DNA of 64,000 bases from Saprospiraceae bacterium (GCA_027080725.1 JALWRC010000073.1:1-64000); one strand, 5' to 3'; positions 36,809 through 46,214 are shown, counted from the first letter of the stretch. Notes: generated by a model from the letters alone, not told the origin. Translations and numbers: made by a program.

Positions 36809-37837
36809 CTACCCGACGGAACTTCGAATGTACTCAAAAACACGGTCAATATCCTCCACAGTATGGGTCGCATTTAGCACTACCCGGCAAGTATAAGAAG
36901 TATCCGGTGTAGGATATGGGAATCCGGATAAAATGACGCCTTTTTCATAAAGGATCTCAGATAAATCAACCATTTCATACCCAAAAACAGGAAAACCCCT
37001 AAGATGTATCACCGGATAAACCGCATTGACGCGCTCTGCATAGTCCACCAACGCTGTTAGCCTCTTACGCACTGCGTGAATCAAATCTCGCCCCTCCACC
37101 AAAGCGAATAAAGGACCGGGTGACGGAGGAGAAGCCCCCCCCCAAAGCGGGAATCTCCTGAGAACAGAAATATACTCCTTCTTTCCCAGGACAATCGCTC
37201 CCGGAGTCGAATACGCCTTCCCAAGGGAAAACAAACCTACGATTTCAATATGATTCGGCCATTGAGGATTCAATCTCATCCCCCCCAATCCATCTTTTCC
37301 CAAGACCCCAAGCCCGTGCGAATCGTCTATGACAATGGTAAAGCATTTATCTTTGGTTAATTGTCCTATCCAACCCCAGTTTCTCATCACCCCCTTCGAA
37401 GGGTAAACACTGTTGGTAAATATCCATATCGAGGTCTTATCCGTCGACTCTATCCGCCGCAAAAGCTCGTCAACAGACTGACATCGCACGGCGAAACGGC
37501 CGGAATCTACTGCGGGATGTGCATCCAAATAAATCACTTCGGCATCTTGTGGGACACTTCTCCCAATTAATTGTCCGGCCAGAGAGCCGGAAGCACACAG
37601 CAAAGCCTCTTCAAAACCAGTCTGCCTTGCAAAAAAGTGCTCGACTCTATCATAAATATCCGGAACATGGGTGAAGAGCCGGGATCCACCATAATGTGTG
37701 CCATACCGTGCTTGACCTTCCCGGATTAATGCTTGCCAGTCAGGATGGACATGCAAGCCCAGATAGGAAGTACCGGCAAAATACAAAAACGACTTTCCGG
37801 AGATTTGAACCGTTCGACCCGTTGTTGACTCAAACAT
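36809..37837 (-). CDS. PLP-dependent alpha-oxoamine synthase-like enzyme
   Basis: The 342-residue protein resembles the 8-amino-7-oxononanoate synthase / glycine C-acetyltransferase group of fold-type I aminotransferases. Evidence is YLGLHVHPDWQALI near the start, GTHYGGSRLFTHVPDIYDRVE, IVIDDSHGLGVLGKDGLGG, and the PLP lysine in LFSLGKAYSTPGA. It is about 45 residues shorter than BioF. It starts five bases after the epimerase stop, so they are cotranscribed. Its substrate is unknown; a dipeptide-linked role is only suggested by context. Confidence 0.75.
   Translation of the reverse strand: MFESTTGRTVQISGKSFLYFAGTSYLGLHVHPDWQALIREGQARYGTHYGGSRLFTHVPDIYDRVEHFFARQTGFEEALLCASGSLAGQLIGRSVPQDAEVIYLDAHPAVDSGRFAVRCQSVDELLRRIESTDKTSIWIFTNSVYPSKGVMRNWGWIGQLTKDKCFTIVIDDSHGLGVLGKDGLGGMRLNPQWPNHIEIVGLFSLGKAYSTPGAIVLGKKEYISVLRRFPLWGGASPPSPGPLFALVEGRDLIHAVRKRLTALVDYAERVNAVYPVIHLRGFPVFGYEMVDLSEILYEKGVILSGFPYPTPDTSYTCRVVLNATHTVEDIDRVFEYIRSSVG
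36969..36981 (-). repeat. Dispersed word GGTATGAAATGGT, exact
   Basis: Sense orientation in the PLP enzyme gene, read as G-Y-E-M-V. The following bases are TGATTT. Confidence 0.9.
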
Positions 37838-37842
37838 CTTTC

Positions 37843-38859
37843 TTAAATCATTAGTCGGACACCATTGCCCGGAACATCGGGAAACCGATACCCCTTGGGA
37901 AGTACTTCCACTCCTTTAGCAATATCCTCCTTCAGAAGAATCGCCCCATCGGCATCGACGTAGTCCAATAGGGGCAAGAATTGGCAAACCCCCGAAATCC
38001 CCACAGAGGACTCCGTCATACATCCCACCATTGTCTGCAACCCGAGCCTACGCGCTTCCAATATCATTTTTCGGGCCGGAGTCATTCCCCCCGCTTTCAC
38101 CAATTTGACATTAATACCATGAAATCGCCCCACGCAGCGCTCAATATCATCAAAAGTACGGCAAGCTTCATCAGCGATCAGGGGAAGAGCGGACTGCCTA
38201 TAGACCTCCTCCATCTCCTCCCAAGCATCTGCCGGCATGGGTTGTTCGATAAACTGGACTCCCAATTCCTTAAGGACCTTCGAATTTTCGATGGTTTCCC
38301 GGGCGGTCCAGGCCGCATTGGCATCGACTCGAAAGGGCGAGTCCGTAATCGCCCGCAAGGAGCGTACAATCTCTATATCGTGCTTTGTCCCGAGCTTGAC
38401 CTTGTACAACGGCCAGGGCTTTTCCAAAAGTTTCTCTTTCATCTTGTCAATATCATCCAAGGCGATGGTATAATTGGAGATTGGCAGGGGACCCTCGATA
38501 TCCAGTCCCCACAACCGGTACACGGGCGCTCCTTTTAGTCGCCCTTCGAGATCTGTCGCCGCCATATCGATGGCACAGTGCAAAAACGGCATATCCAAGA
38601 GGTCTTGCTTCAGATACTCCCAAAAGGATGCCGCATTTTCCAAGTGATAAGCATTGATTTTCTCCTTTAATTGAAGCAAGCGCTCTTCCATCCCCTCGAC
38701 GGTGATGTGATAATATTTATTCTCTGTCGCTTCACCGTAGCCGGTATGTCCGTCCTGAGAGAGTTGGACAAGAAAAGTGCGTTGGGTAGTGATGGTCTCC
38801 CTCGAAATTCCAAATGGGTGTTCCAGTTGCAAGGTATGAATCCGGTAGTTTAATTGCAT
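37843..38859 (-). CDS. L-Ala-D/L-Glu (dipeptide) epimerase, enolase superfamily
   Basis: Such enzymes convert L-Ala-D-Glu from peptidoglycan to L-Ala-L-Glu for use as amino acids. The 338-residue protein has the KVKLG lysine pair, metal ligands in FRVDANAAW, IEQPM and IADEACR, and the second-side lysine region INVKLVKAGG. The MLE subgroup layout and the nearby LD-carboxypeptidase support a murein-peptide substrate. Other dipeptide specificities exist in the family. Confidence 0.85.
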   Translation of the reverse strand: MQLNYRIHTLQLEHPFGISRETITTQRTFLVQLSQDGHTGYGEATENKYYHITVEGMEERLLQLKEKINAYHLENAASFWEYLKQDLLDMPFLHCAIDMAATDLEGRLKGAPVYRLWGLDIEGPLPISNYTIALDDIDKMKEKLLEKPWPLYKVKLGTKHDIEIVRSLRAITDSPFRVDANAAWTARETIENSKVLKELGVQFIEQPMPADAWEEMEEVYRQSALPLIADEACRTFDDIERCVGRFHGINVKLVKAGGMTPARKMILEARRLGLQTMVGCMTESSVGISGVCQFLPLLDYVDADGAILLKEDIAKGVEVLPKGYRFPDVPGNGVRLMI

Positions 38860-38894
38860 ATTCTGATTTTTCTGTTTTCAAATCTAAATCCAAA

Positions 38895-39065
38895 AGGTTA
38901 GTGCGTCAGGAACAAAATAAATACAGTATAGAGTGTACAGACGCAATGCATTGCGTCTTCTATCTTCCTCTGACTCTTCGTTCCTCAAACAGTCACTATA
39001 CTACGGCATAACTCCTGTTCAAGCGCCTCGATTCAAAGAAAAATAGCTTCGGTTGCTATTTCTTG
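38895..39065. repeat. Intergenic repeat mosaic, copy C
   Basis: The segment holds an inverted copy of GTGCGTCAGGAACAAA (about 38901-38916, matching 5698-5713). It then has the palindrome AGACGCAATGCATTGCGTCT (near 38938-38957, identical to 8-27). TACGGCATAA...GCGCCTCGATTCAAAG (39002-39037) matches copy B. It separates the epimerase from the LD-carboxypeptidase gene. Confidence 0.7.
39038..39064 (-). terminator. Terminator of the LD-carboxypeptidase gene
   Basis: On the minus strand AAATAGC-AACCGAA-GCTATTT is followed by TTCTTTG. It lies within the repeat mosaic. Confidence 0.6.
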
Positions 39066-39114
39066 CCCGGAGCACTATGATCGACAAAAGTACGCAAAAG
39101 TCTTTAGCCCGTCC

Positions 39115-40176
39115 CTATCCTATCACTGCAGGCTCCAATAATTGTATTTTTCTGTCCTCCATAGACCATCGCGCACGAATACCCACCGGAAAGGTGCACA
39201 TCTTATCGGTATGTCCAAACGTAAATCCGTAGAACACGGGTATCCCCAAATTACCCAATCGATCCTTGAGCACCTGTTTTAAAGTCATAGAATCACTTCC
39301 CTCCTTCGCTTCACACCCTCGGAAAACACCAAGGATAATCCCTTTAGCCTCGGGAAGCCGGGCCGATTGCAACAAAGTCGTCAGCATCCGGTCTATCCGG
39401 TACGGCTTTTCGCCTACATCTTCTATAAATACCAATTTACCTTTTGCGTCCCAGTGAAATGGCGTACCGGACAAGGCCGCCAACAAGGTGAGATTGCCTC
39501 CCGACAGCACCCCCTCTGCATCGCCCGGAGCGATAACTTCGGGCGTATAGACCTCCCCTTCCCCTCCTTCCATAGACTGGTATGAAATGGTTGATTGGCG
39601 GTTATTTTCAAATAACACCTGTTGCAGCATGGCATGTGAATACGGGTCATTCGGCCCCTTGCCGATAGGGCCATGAAACCCCACTATACCGGTCTTTAGA
39701 TGTATGGCGTGAATCAATGCGGTAATATCGCTGTAGCCTATAACAGGTTTAGGGTGAGCGGCTATCAGCCGGTAGTCCAATAAAGGCAGTATCCGGGTGA
39801 CTCCATATCCCCCGCGAATACACCATATTGCTTTCACTTCATCGTCGCGATACATCTCATGCAAGTCGGCCACACGGTCCTCATCCCTTCCTGCGAGATA
39901 ACCCGTCTTGTCCAACAAATGCCTTCCCTCCTTAACCTTTAATCCCCATGCGTTGAGATGAGCTATGGCCTTTTCATAGCCTTGATGATCTACCCCACTG
40001 GCCGGGGCAACCAAACCAACGGTATCTCCCGGTCTTAACATTCCGGGCTTTACTGTCCTATGGGCTCGTATGTATTTCTCTCTGCCTCTGGATAGACCCG
40101 TCACACCGGCACATCCGGAAAATACCGCAGTGTTCATAATCATGAGCCCCCATTTATTAAATGCTCTTCTATCCAT
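39115..40176 (-). CDS. LD-carboxypeptidase (S66 family)
   Basis: The enzyme removes the terminal D-Ala from murein tetrapeptides. From the ATG at 40176 the protein is 353 residues; the N-terminus (NTAVFSGCAGVT) looks like a lipobox with Cys at about 21, so it may be a lipoprotein. Family blocks are DTVGLVAPASGVD, WCIRGGYGVTRILPLLDY, the nucleophile Ser in GYSDITALIHA, the Glu in FIEDVGEKPYRIDRML and the His in GFTFGHT. An ORF start at 40260 would lie inside the inverted-arm repeat and is rejected. Confidence 0.88.
   Translation of the reverse strand: MDRRAFNKWGLMIMNTAVFSGCAGVTGLSRGREKYIRAHRTVKPGMLRPGDTVGLVAPASGVDHQGYEKAIAHLNAWGLKVKEGRHLLDKTGYLAGRDEDRVADLHEMYRDDEVKAIWCIRGGYGVTRILPLLDYRLIAAHPKPVIGYSDITALIHAIHLKTGIVGFHGPIGKGPNDPYSHAMLQQVLFENNRQSTISYQSMEGGEGEVYTPEVIAPGDAEGVLSGGNLTLLAALSGTPFHWDAKGKLVFIEDVGEKPYRIDRMLTTLLQSARLPEAKGIILGVFRGCEAKEGSDSMTLKQVLKDRLGNLGIPVFYGFTFGHTDKMCTFPVGIRARWSMEDRKIQLLEPAVIG
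39579..39591 (+). repeat. Dispersed word GGTATGAAATGGT, exact
   Basis: Antisense in the LD-carboxypeptidase gene, read as T-I-S-Y-Q on the coding strand. The next bases are TGATT, as at 36969 and 60822. Confidence 0.9.
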
Positions 40177-40206
40177 ATCATTTGCTTTATCTGCTTTCCT
40201 TTGGGA

Positions 40207-40214
40207 CAAATGTA
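40207..40214 (-). promoter_or_regulatory. -7 box of the LD-carboxypeptidase gene
   Basis: TACATTTG on the minus strand, 31 bases before the ATG and 27 bases from the inverted arm at 40241-40260. Confidence 0.5.
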
Positions 40215-40234
40215 CACATAATGAAGCAACTTCC

Positions 40235-40676
40235 CGGATCGTGTGTATTACAAAGTGCACTATTACGCCTTGTACGTCTTGGTGCCACAGGTTTTAAGTA
40301 GTATAGCCTGTACCGCCATAGCGGTACAGGAAGAGAGTGTACACCCTCTTAATCCCGAATCCCGTCTAAACAACCTCATCCCCTAACCCCTTCTCCTTTG
40401 AAATATATCAAGTAATATAGTAAATACATAGCCAAAGGAGAATAGCTTGTGCCGCCGTGGCGGTAGGAATACACTCTTAATCTAGCTGAATATTATCCTA
40501 ATGAAATTCCCAACAGTTAGAAAAACATAAGCCTCCCTCTCCTTCATCATAAATACTCAGACGATGAACAGATTGAATAACGCCGAGGCGTCACAGGTTA
40601 TGAAGGAGTAGAGCCTGTGCCGCTGTGGCGGTATGAGGTTGTAAAAAAGTGCATTTTGTAATACACACCCCGGATC
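40235..40676. repeat. Intergenic element bounded by inverted arms, copy 2
   Basis: The left arm CGGATCGTGTGTATTACAAA (40235-40254) continues GTGCAC. The right arm, GTGCATTTTGTAATACACAC (40649-40668) then CCCGGATC, is its inverted copy. The interior has no ORF but three direct GC-rich hairpins (40306, 40445, 40612). It is like the element at 17001-17388. The 40177-40805 gap holds this element and the terminator at 40698-40741. Confidence 0.6.
40306..40633. repeat. Three direct copies of a GC-rich hairpin unit
   Basis: CCTGTACCGC-CATA-GCGGTACAGG (40307-40330) is a perfect hairpin. GCTTGTGCCGCCGTGGCGGTA (40445-40465) and GCCTGTGCCGCTGTGGCGGTA (40612-40633) are diverged copies. The first and third also share an upstream CACAGGTT...AGTA block. 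Confidence 0.75.
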
Positions 40677-40697
40677 TCCAACACAAAGGGAGGGAGC

Positions 40698-40741
40698 ACA
40701 AAAAGGAAGGAGCCTTGTGCATCCCGCTCAAGACTCCTTCC
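40698..40741 (-). terminator. Terminator of the 1.8k-residue surface protein gene
   Basis: GGAAGGAG-CC-TTG pairs with CAA-GA-CTCCTTCC; on the minus strand TTTTTG follows. It lies 65 bases after the stop. Confidence 0.8.
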
Positions 40742-40805
40742 TCTAACCAAAACCTAAAATATTAACTAATTCAACAACATAAGCTTCACATGGCAAATAA
40801 TATCC

Positions 40806-43800
40806 CTAATTCATCAATACCATTTTCTTTGTCGCTTTAAACTTATTGGTCTTCAGCTCATAGATGAGTGTACCACTCTCGGGCAAACCTGCTCTATTCA
40901 ATAGCACCTCCGAATAACCGGCCGGGTAGGCCCCGGTAATCTTTTTAACCACCTTACCCGTGTGATTCCAGATGGTCAATTGGACGTCTTGAGCTTCCGG
41001 CAAGTAAAATCCGATGGAGGTATGGTCGTTAAATGGATTGGGACGATTTTGATAGAGCGCAAAGAAGTTTTCTTTAGCACTTTGTCCCGCCACAGTTCTA
41101 AAGGCCATTTTAACTTGGCCAACCATTTCATACCCTTCCAAATAAACTTCCGAGCGCAGGAATCTATCCGACACTCCAAAGAGTTCACTGAGCTGGACAT
41201 CCCTCCTGGCTATAATCTTCAAGGTAAATAGGTGTTTCGATAGCACATCTCCGCCTTTCACCCAACTCATGGGCAACATGCCTTCTTCTATCTTACTGAA
41301 GTTGAAGTTGGATTCTGACAACAGCATACCGGTGTTGGGAATCACCTCTTCTATAAGGACACTGCCCGGGTTAAAATCGAGGGTCAGCTGAAGACCTTCC
41401 ACTTTTTGGACGTCAGACAAATACACCGGCACTTCGTACGTCTGTCCCTTCTTGAGAGCCATATCCTTCATGAAGAGCTGTACCGACGCGTCCGAACGAG
41501 GTTGATTTCCCTTTATATTTACCCGCGCATCACCATTGACATCCCCGATTTTTATTCCGGCAAAGGAGACACTGGCTTCTTTATCAAATGGGTCAAAATC
41601 CATCGACTCGGGAATAGAGAATTTAAATGGATCTTGCGGGTCAGGGAATTGATAATCCTTCAAAATAAATCTCCAGCTCGTATTGTCTTTAAATTGTTCT
41701 GATTTATGCAGTATCACCTTTCGCAATTGCAGCAAGTCCGCTGTCGAAATTTTTCGGTCGTTATTGACATCCGCCGCAATAAAATCCAGTGGAGAGCTAA
41801 AACCGGCCCTTCCGAGAAGATATTTTTGAATGATCACCATGTCACGGGTTGAGACACCATTGCGTATGTCCTTATCGTAGGACGGACGCACGGCATAACT
41901 ACCACCAAAAGGCATATCTGCAAAGAGGAAGCTACCATCTTTATCCGTCTCTATCATAAGCCCGCCCGAATGGTCCAAATAGACAGGAACTCCTTTCATC
42001 ATTTGTCCTGTGCGCGCTTGCACAGCCCCTTTGATATCCCCTTTGAGCGGCGAGACACAAACCCCGTTGTTATCCTGAACTATCGCCTGTACCTTGCAGA
42101 AAGAAGTGTTGCCGTTGACCTTATCCGTCACCCAGAATTCGACCGGGTTTATTTGCAAGTTTGCGCAGGTAAAGATTTTGATTGTATCCGTCGTATCCGC
42201 ACTAAAGCTAAACACCACATCATATCCGCAAGGATGGTAACTTCCATCGTCGAAGTCCTTTGCCCGTGCCTTGGCCTGTACTGCATCCAAATGCCCGTCA
42301 CCATCGGTATCTACCGAGTCGAGATCGTATTTGACATCTGTCTTGCAGTAAGAGACCGGAGCTTTGCAGTTGCGCAATTCAAAGGTGTAACTGCAATCCG
42401 TTATGTTGCCGCATTTGTCCTCCACAATCCACCTAATCCTGTGGGTATCGATCGGGAAGGTGCCGCTGACATGATTGGAATCTCTGCCATAGATATCATA
42501 CGTTCCGTCGTTGCCGAGGTCTATCTGATACTGCCAGAAGAGCTCACTCGAAGGCGTGCAATCATCCGTCGCCTGAGCCGACAAGGTAATCGGTGCAGGG
42601 CCACAATTGGCATCATAAGAGCACTTCATCGTGTCATTGCAGGTACTCGTAAATACCGGTGCAACAGTGTTAATCAGCTTCAAAATCTGCACCGAATCCC
42701 AACGCACGAAGGAACCCGTCTTCGGGTCTGTCTGACACCAATCAATCCCTCTCCAATGCCTTATAATCTTGACACACGCATCTACCGCAAATACATTGCG
42801 CAGCGTGTCATCCGTAAAGTCCCATCCTATGAGTGAGCATTCGTCATCCGGTATGCGAGGCATGGCGGATGAGTCCGGCAATAAGGAAGGATCAAAATAC
42901 GTCAAATCACAACTGTCGACCAAAGTAAAATCTTTAGGCCATGCTATGCTATCCTTAGTGACAGGTTGTGCTGCTACGATTGATATCTGCTGAACGCAAG
43001 TGGTGTTCATCGAGCCCTGCGCATCCGTTACTTTAAATTTCCTGGTAATGAAACCCAGTCCACACATATTGAGGCTTGAGGTATCCAATTCCTCTGTCAC
43101 GGTCATCGGACAATTGTCCGAAGCGACCCCGTCAAAAGCCGGTCCACTAAAGCGTACCGAATCCGCATCGATAACAATCGGCTTTCGGAGTGAATCAGCC
43201 GCGACCAACTCTCCAAAAACTTCGAGATGTTGGGGGTCCCAGTCAAACCTGCAATCCACGGTAATATCCGGAAGGCATTTGACCACCGGCGGCAATTTAT
43301 CCTGCACCAAAACACTGACCATGCAGGTTCCGGCATTATTGCTCTTGTCCAGTACTCTAAAGGCAACCATCACCTGCGTCCCAACATCCTCACAGCAAAA
43401 TCGAACCGAAGGCCCCCATACAGGAACTGTATCTTCACAAGGCAAATTGCTCATGCGCTGAACTTCAAAATGATCCAGGGCGCATTCGTCAAAACTTCCT
43501 TGATCCAAATCTTCTGCCTTTACATACCCATTGCCAAAATTATCCAATGAGACAGTAGTAAATGTCTTGCACACCGCTACCGGCGGGGTCTGATCTCTAA
43601 CAATTATCAGGACGCTATCTTTCGTCCGGTTATAGCACTCGTCGAAGGCTTCATACACCGCCCAGTGCTGACCAACGGGCAAAGTGGCCCACCCTCCATT
43701 TGTCTTCAAGACGCCTCCGGGATAGTGGATTAAAAGTCCGGCCACATTGTGACAAGCATCGTTGAGGGTTGCTGCCGGTAGCCACACATTGGCCGTACAA

Positions 43801-46214
43801 GAGCGGCGTTCTGTAGTGGCAGTTATAGGCTCTTTGTACAATTTGATCGTAGGACCTGTCGTATCAATAATCGAAATGGTTTGCGTCATCATACGCACGG
43901 GGTTCGAATTGCACCACAACTCTTCTACTCTCCAAATTCTCACAAAACGCTTCAAACACCCGACTTCAGGAATAACATCATCCCTGTAAGATACCAGAAT
44001 GTTACAATAAACATCCGGATTTGGGTAAATCGGGATATCTCCTACCATGGGTACTCCCGTAACATCAGGCGTAGGTGCACCATTGGGCAATGTCGCATAC
44101 CCCGAAGCACAATCCAACGAGGTATCGATAGGCGGGAATGTGACATCCATCAAATTCAATCTCCTGACCAGAACATCGCGCTCACAAGTATCCCTGCTTT
44201 GCGTTCCATAAGCATCTATGGCAATCCATTTTTGATGAATCCGCTTAATAAATACAGGGTCGCACTTATACGGGATTATTTGCTCATCGATCTTCACCGC
44301 ACGTGCATTGCCACATGCATCCGATGCAACGGGCGGGGTGAAATTGTGTACAAAGGTCAAACAATCCATGGTATCATTTTGGCATGAAATGGTTGGCGGC
44401 ATCTTGTCCTCTACCAATATGGTCCCCCAGCAACTATTTCCATTTTGCACTATTGTCAGAGTGTACTGAATGGTCTGTCCGACATAGGCTCCGGTCAGCA
44501 TGTTACCCGGGATGGGTTGGTTGTATTGATCTTTTAGGGAGATTTTAAAATTGGAAGGGCAGAAATTGGTCGTATCTCCGGCATACACCAGCAAGGGGGT
44601 AACCTCCAGGCTACAAGGATCCCCTAGAGAGATATTGACATCTTTGCAATCGGCATCCGGGGCAACGGGTTGATTGACCTTGGCATTCATTGTACAAGTG
44701 CCTGTATTGCCTTTACAGTCCATGGCCGCCCAAATTATTTCATTATCCCCCACCTGCAACATTAGGGTCGCCGTAGAGTCTGTAGAACTTATGGGTGTAG
44801 GCGAAATTACCATATAGGTCAGACTATCACTATTGCAATTGTCTACTGTCAAAGGGTGTCGCAACGTCACCACGGTATCACATCCCATATGAACGACAAA
44901 GGTCGTATCCACGCAAGTTAATACAGGAGCCATGGTATCCGTTGGTATAATATATTGTATATCGTAATTGGCATTGCCGGTAGCATCCTGCGCCCGGATG
45001 ATCCTTCTTCTCACAGGCGCCACGGGGCATGGACCGTAAGCCGAGCTAAGGCAATCACTGCATGACGCGGCATCTCCCCGCAAATCCGCCAGATTTAACG
45101 TATCGACAAAAGTCAATGTAGCCGTAGGGATATCTACGGAAAAGATACGCCCTCTGTCCGACTGAAAGGCGTGCAAGACACCTGCAGCATCGTAATACAT
45201 ACCGGCCATCTCATCCGTCTGAACTCCGGTCATCCCAACGTATCCATTGGTCACATTGGAAACTGGCCCCGGAGTACAAGTCGCGTTGCCACTTGCAATA
45301 TCAATGGCCATAAGCGCATTTTCTACGCCCATGAAAGCATATAGCGTGGTCCCTGTCGGATCCACTGCCCAATCCTGAATACCGCCTGAAGGAAAAGAAA
45401 TCGCACCATTCAGATAAGCGACAACCTGCGCTATAAAAGCAGCATAATACCCGGTGCATACCGCATCAAGATTAATCTCTGTATAACTCACATTTAACCC
45501 TTGCTGCAAACCACACGTACTCGCTAAAGGGATTGAGCCTAAATAGAGCTTCACTTCTCGGAGTGCATTCGTTACGGTGTCCAAAATACCGGAAACTCCA
45601 TTGAAGTAAAACATGTCATTGCCCACATCTCCAAGTTGGATAGACGGAGAACTAAATGCCACCTCATTCGGGCCTACCGGTCCTGATACCGGAGGTGCAG
45701 GAATGGTATCTATCAAGGCAATCTGCCCACCGGAAATATTAGTCTCCGCAAACCAAAGTGTGGGTGGATTGGCAAGGGTAAAACGATCCGTTTTATCTGT
45801 GGGCACTGTCCACAAACCATACAGATGTGCACCCGTAGTATCATTACAATAATATCCAATACCGTTTAATCCATTTAGACTTAATTCGGTAATCGTATCC
45901 AAAGGGCTATGACTGGCCAACACATAATGTTGATCCGGCATGTCTTGCATGCCGTATACCAAGAACGCCCCCTGGCAAGTGTAATCGCCATTGGGGACCG
46001 GGGCCTCCTCAACCATGCTGACAGTAGAACAATTGTCCGTCGCAGTCGGCAAAGTGGCAGGCAAAGGACTTCCACAATTCACCGTATCACATGCTAAAGG
46101 ATGAGTGAATACCGGTGGCATACGATCGGGCGAACAGCTCTGTCCAGAAATATTTTTGCCAATAAAGAGTAAAAATAACATTACAAGATAACGTCCTGCG
46201 CATAACTTTTTCAT
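40806..46214 (-). CDS. Giant T9SS surface protein with HYR-like and dockerin domains
   Basis: From the ATG at 46214 the protein is about 1802 residues with a signal peptide (MKKLCAGRYLVMLFLLFIGKNISGQ). A first part (about 70-400) looks like a beta-propeller of the cell-surface type. It is followed by many HYR/Ig-like repeats rich in Cys and Asp (for example TDNCNSD, DECYNRT, DEQFDECALDHF). Near the C-terminus there is a carboxypeptidase-regulatory-like domain (LKGDIKGAVQARTGQMMKGV). After it come a dockerin-like pair (DVNNDRKISTADLLQLRKVIL; DVNGDARVN), a cohesin-like beta domain and a type A T9SS tail (NRPNPFNDHTSIGFYL ... KATKKMVLMN). It is probably exported and held at the surface. Confidence 0.88.
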   Translation of the reverse strand: MKKLCAGRYLVMLFLLFIGKNISGQSCSPDRMPPVFTHPLACDTVNCGSPLPATLPTATDNCSTVSMVEEAPVPNGDYTCQGAFLVYGMQDMPDQHYVLASHSPLDTITELSLNGLNGIGYYCNDTTGAHLYGLWTVPTDKTDRFTLANPPTLWFAETNISGGQIALIDTIPAPPVSGPVGPNEVAFSSPSIQLGDVGNDMFYFNGVSGILDTVTNALREVKLYLGSIPLASTCGLQQGLNVSYTEINLDAVCTGYYAAFIAQVVAYLNGAISFPSGGIQDWAVDPTGTTLYAFMGVENALMAIDIASGNATCTPGPVSNVTNGYVGMTGVQTDEMAGMYYDAAGVLHAFQSDRGRIFSVDIPTATLTFVDTLNLADLRGDAASCSDCLSSAYGPCPVAPVRRRIIRAQDATGNANYDIQYIIPTDTMAPVLTCVDTTFVVHMGCDTVVTLRHPLTVDNCNSDSLTYMVISPTPISSTDSTATLMLQVGDNEIIWAAMDCKGNTGTCTMNAKVNQPVAPDADCKDVNISLGDPCSLEVTPLLVYAGDTTNFCPSNFKISLKDQYNQPIPGNMLTGAYVGQTIQYTLTIVQNGNSCWGTILVEDKMPPTISCQNDTMDCLTFVHNFTPPVASDACGNARAVKIDEQIIPYKCDPVFIKRIHQKWIAIDAYGTQSRDTCERDVLVRRLNLMDVTFPPIDTSLDCASGYATLPNGAPTPDVTGVPMVGDIPIYPNPDVYCNILVSYRDDVIPEVGCLKRFVRIWRVEELWCNSNPVRMMTQTISIIDTTGPTIKLYKEPITATTERRSCTANVWLPAATLNDACHNVAGLLIHYPGGVLKTNGGWATLPVGQHWAVYEAFDECYNRTKDSVLIIVRDQTPPVAVCKTFTTVSLDNFGNGYVKAEDLDQGSFDECALDHFEVQRMSNLPCEDTVPVWGPSVRFCCEDVGTQVMVAFRVLDKSNNAGTCMVSVLVQDKLPPVVKCLPDITVDCRFDWDPQHLEVFGELVAADSLRKPIVIDADSVRFSGPAFDGVASDNCPMTVTEELDTSSLNMCGLGFITRKFKVTDAQGSMNTTCVQQISIVAAQPVTKDSIAWPKDFTLVDSCDLTYFDPSLLPDSSAMPRIPDDECSLIGWDFTDDTLRNVFAVDACVKIIRHWRGIDWCQTDPKTGSFVRWDSVQILKLINTVAPVFTSTCNDTMKCSYDANCGPAPITLSAQATDDCTPSSELFWQYQIDLGNDGTYDIYGRDSNHVSGTFPIDTHRIRWIVEDKCGNITDCSYTFELRNCKAPVSYCKTDVKYDLDSVDTDGDGHLDAVQAKARAKDFDDGSYHPCGYDVVFSFSADTTDTIKIFTCANLQINPVEFWVTDKVNGNTSFCKVQAIVQDNNGVCVSPLKGDIKGAVQARTGQMMKGVPVYLDHSGGLMIETDKDGSFLFADMPFGGSYAVRPSYDKDIRNGVSTRDMVIIQKYLLGRAGFSSPLDFIAADVNNDRKISTADLLQLRKVILHKSEQFKDNTSWRFILKDYQFPDPQDPFKFSIPESMDFDPFDKEASVSFAGIKIGDVNGDARVNIKGNQPRSDASVQLFMKDMALKKGQTYEVPVYLSDVQKVEGLQLTLDFNPGSVLIEEVIPNTGMLLSESNFNFSKIEEGMLPMSWVKGGDVLSKHLFTLKIIARRDVQLSELFGVSDRFLRSEVYLEGYEMVGQVKMAFRTVAGQSAKENFFALYQNRPNPFNDHTSIGFYLPEAQDVQLTIWNHTGKVVKKITGAYPAGYSEVLLNRAGLPESGTLIYELKTNKFKATKKMVLMN
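41122..41134 (-). repeat. Dispersed word GGTATGAAATGGT, exact
   Basis: Sense orientation in the first giant gene, read as G-Y-E-M-V. Confidence 0.9.
44381..44393 (+). repeat. Dispersed word, 12/13
   Basis: GGCATGAAATGGT, one mismatch; antisense in the first giant gene, read as T-I-S-C. Confidence 0.7.

Noticed and set aside
41970-42836. A 288-codon ORF opposite the first giant gene
   Set aside because: It lies entirely inside a well-supported gene and encodes low-confidence sequence; a shadow frame.
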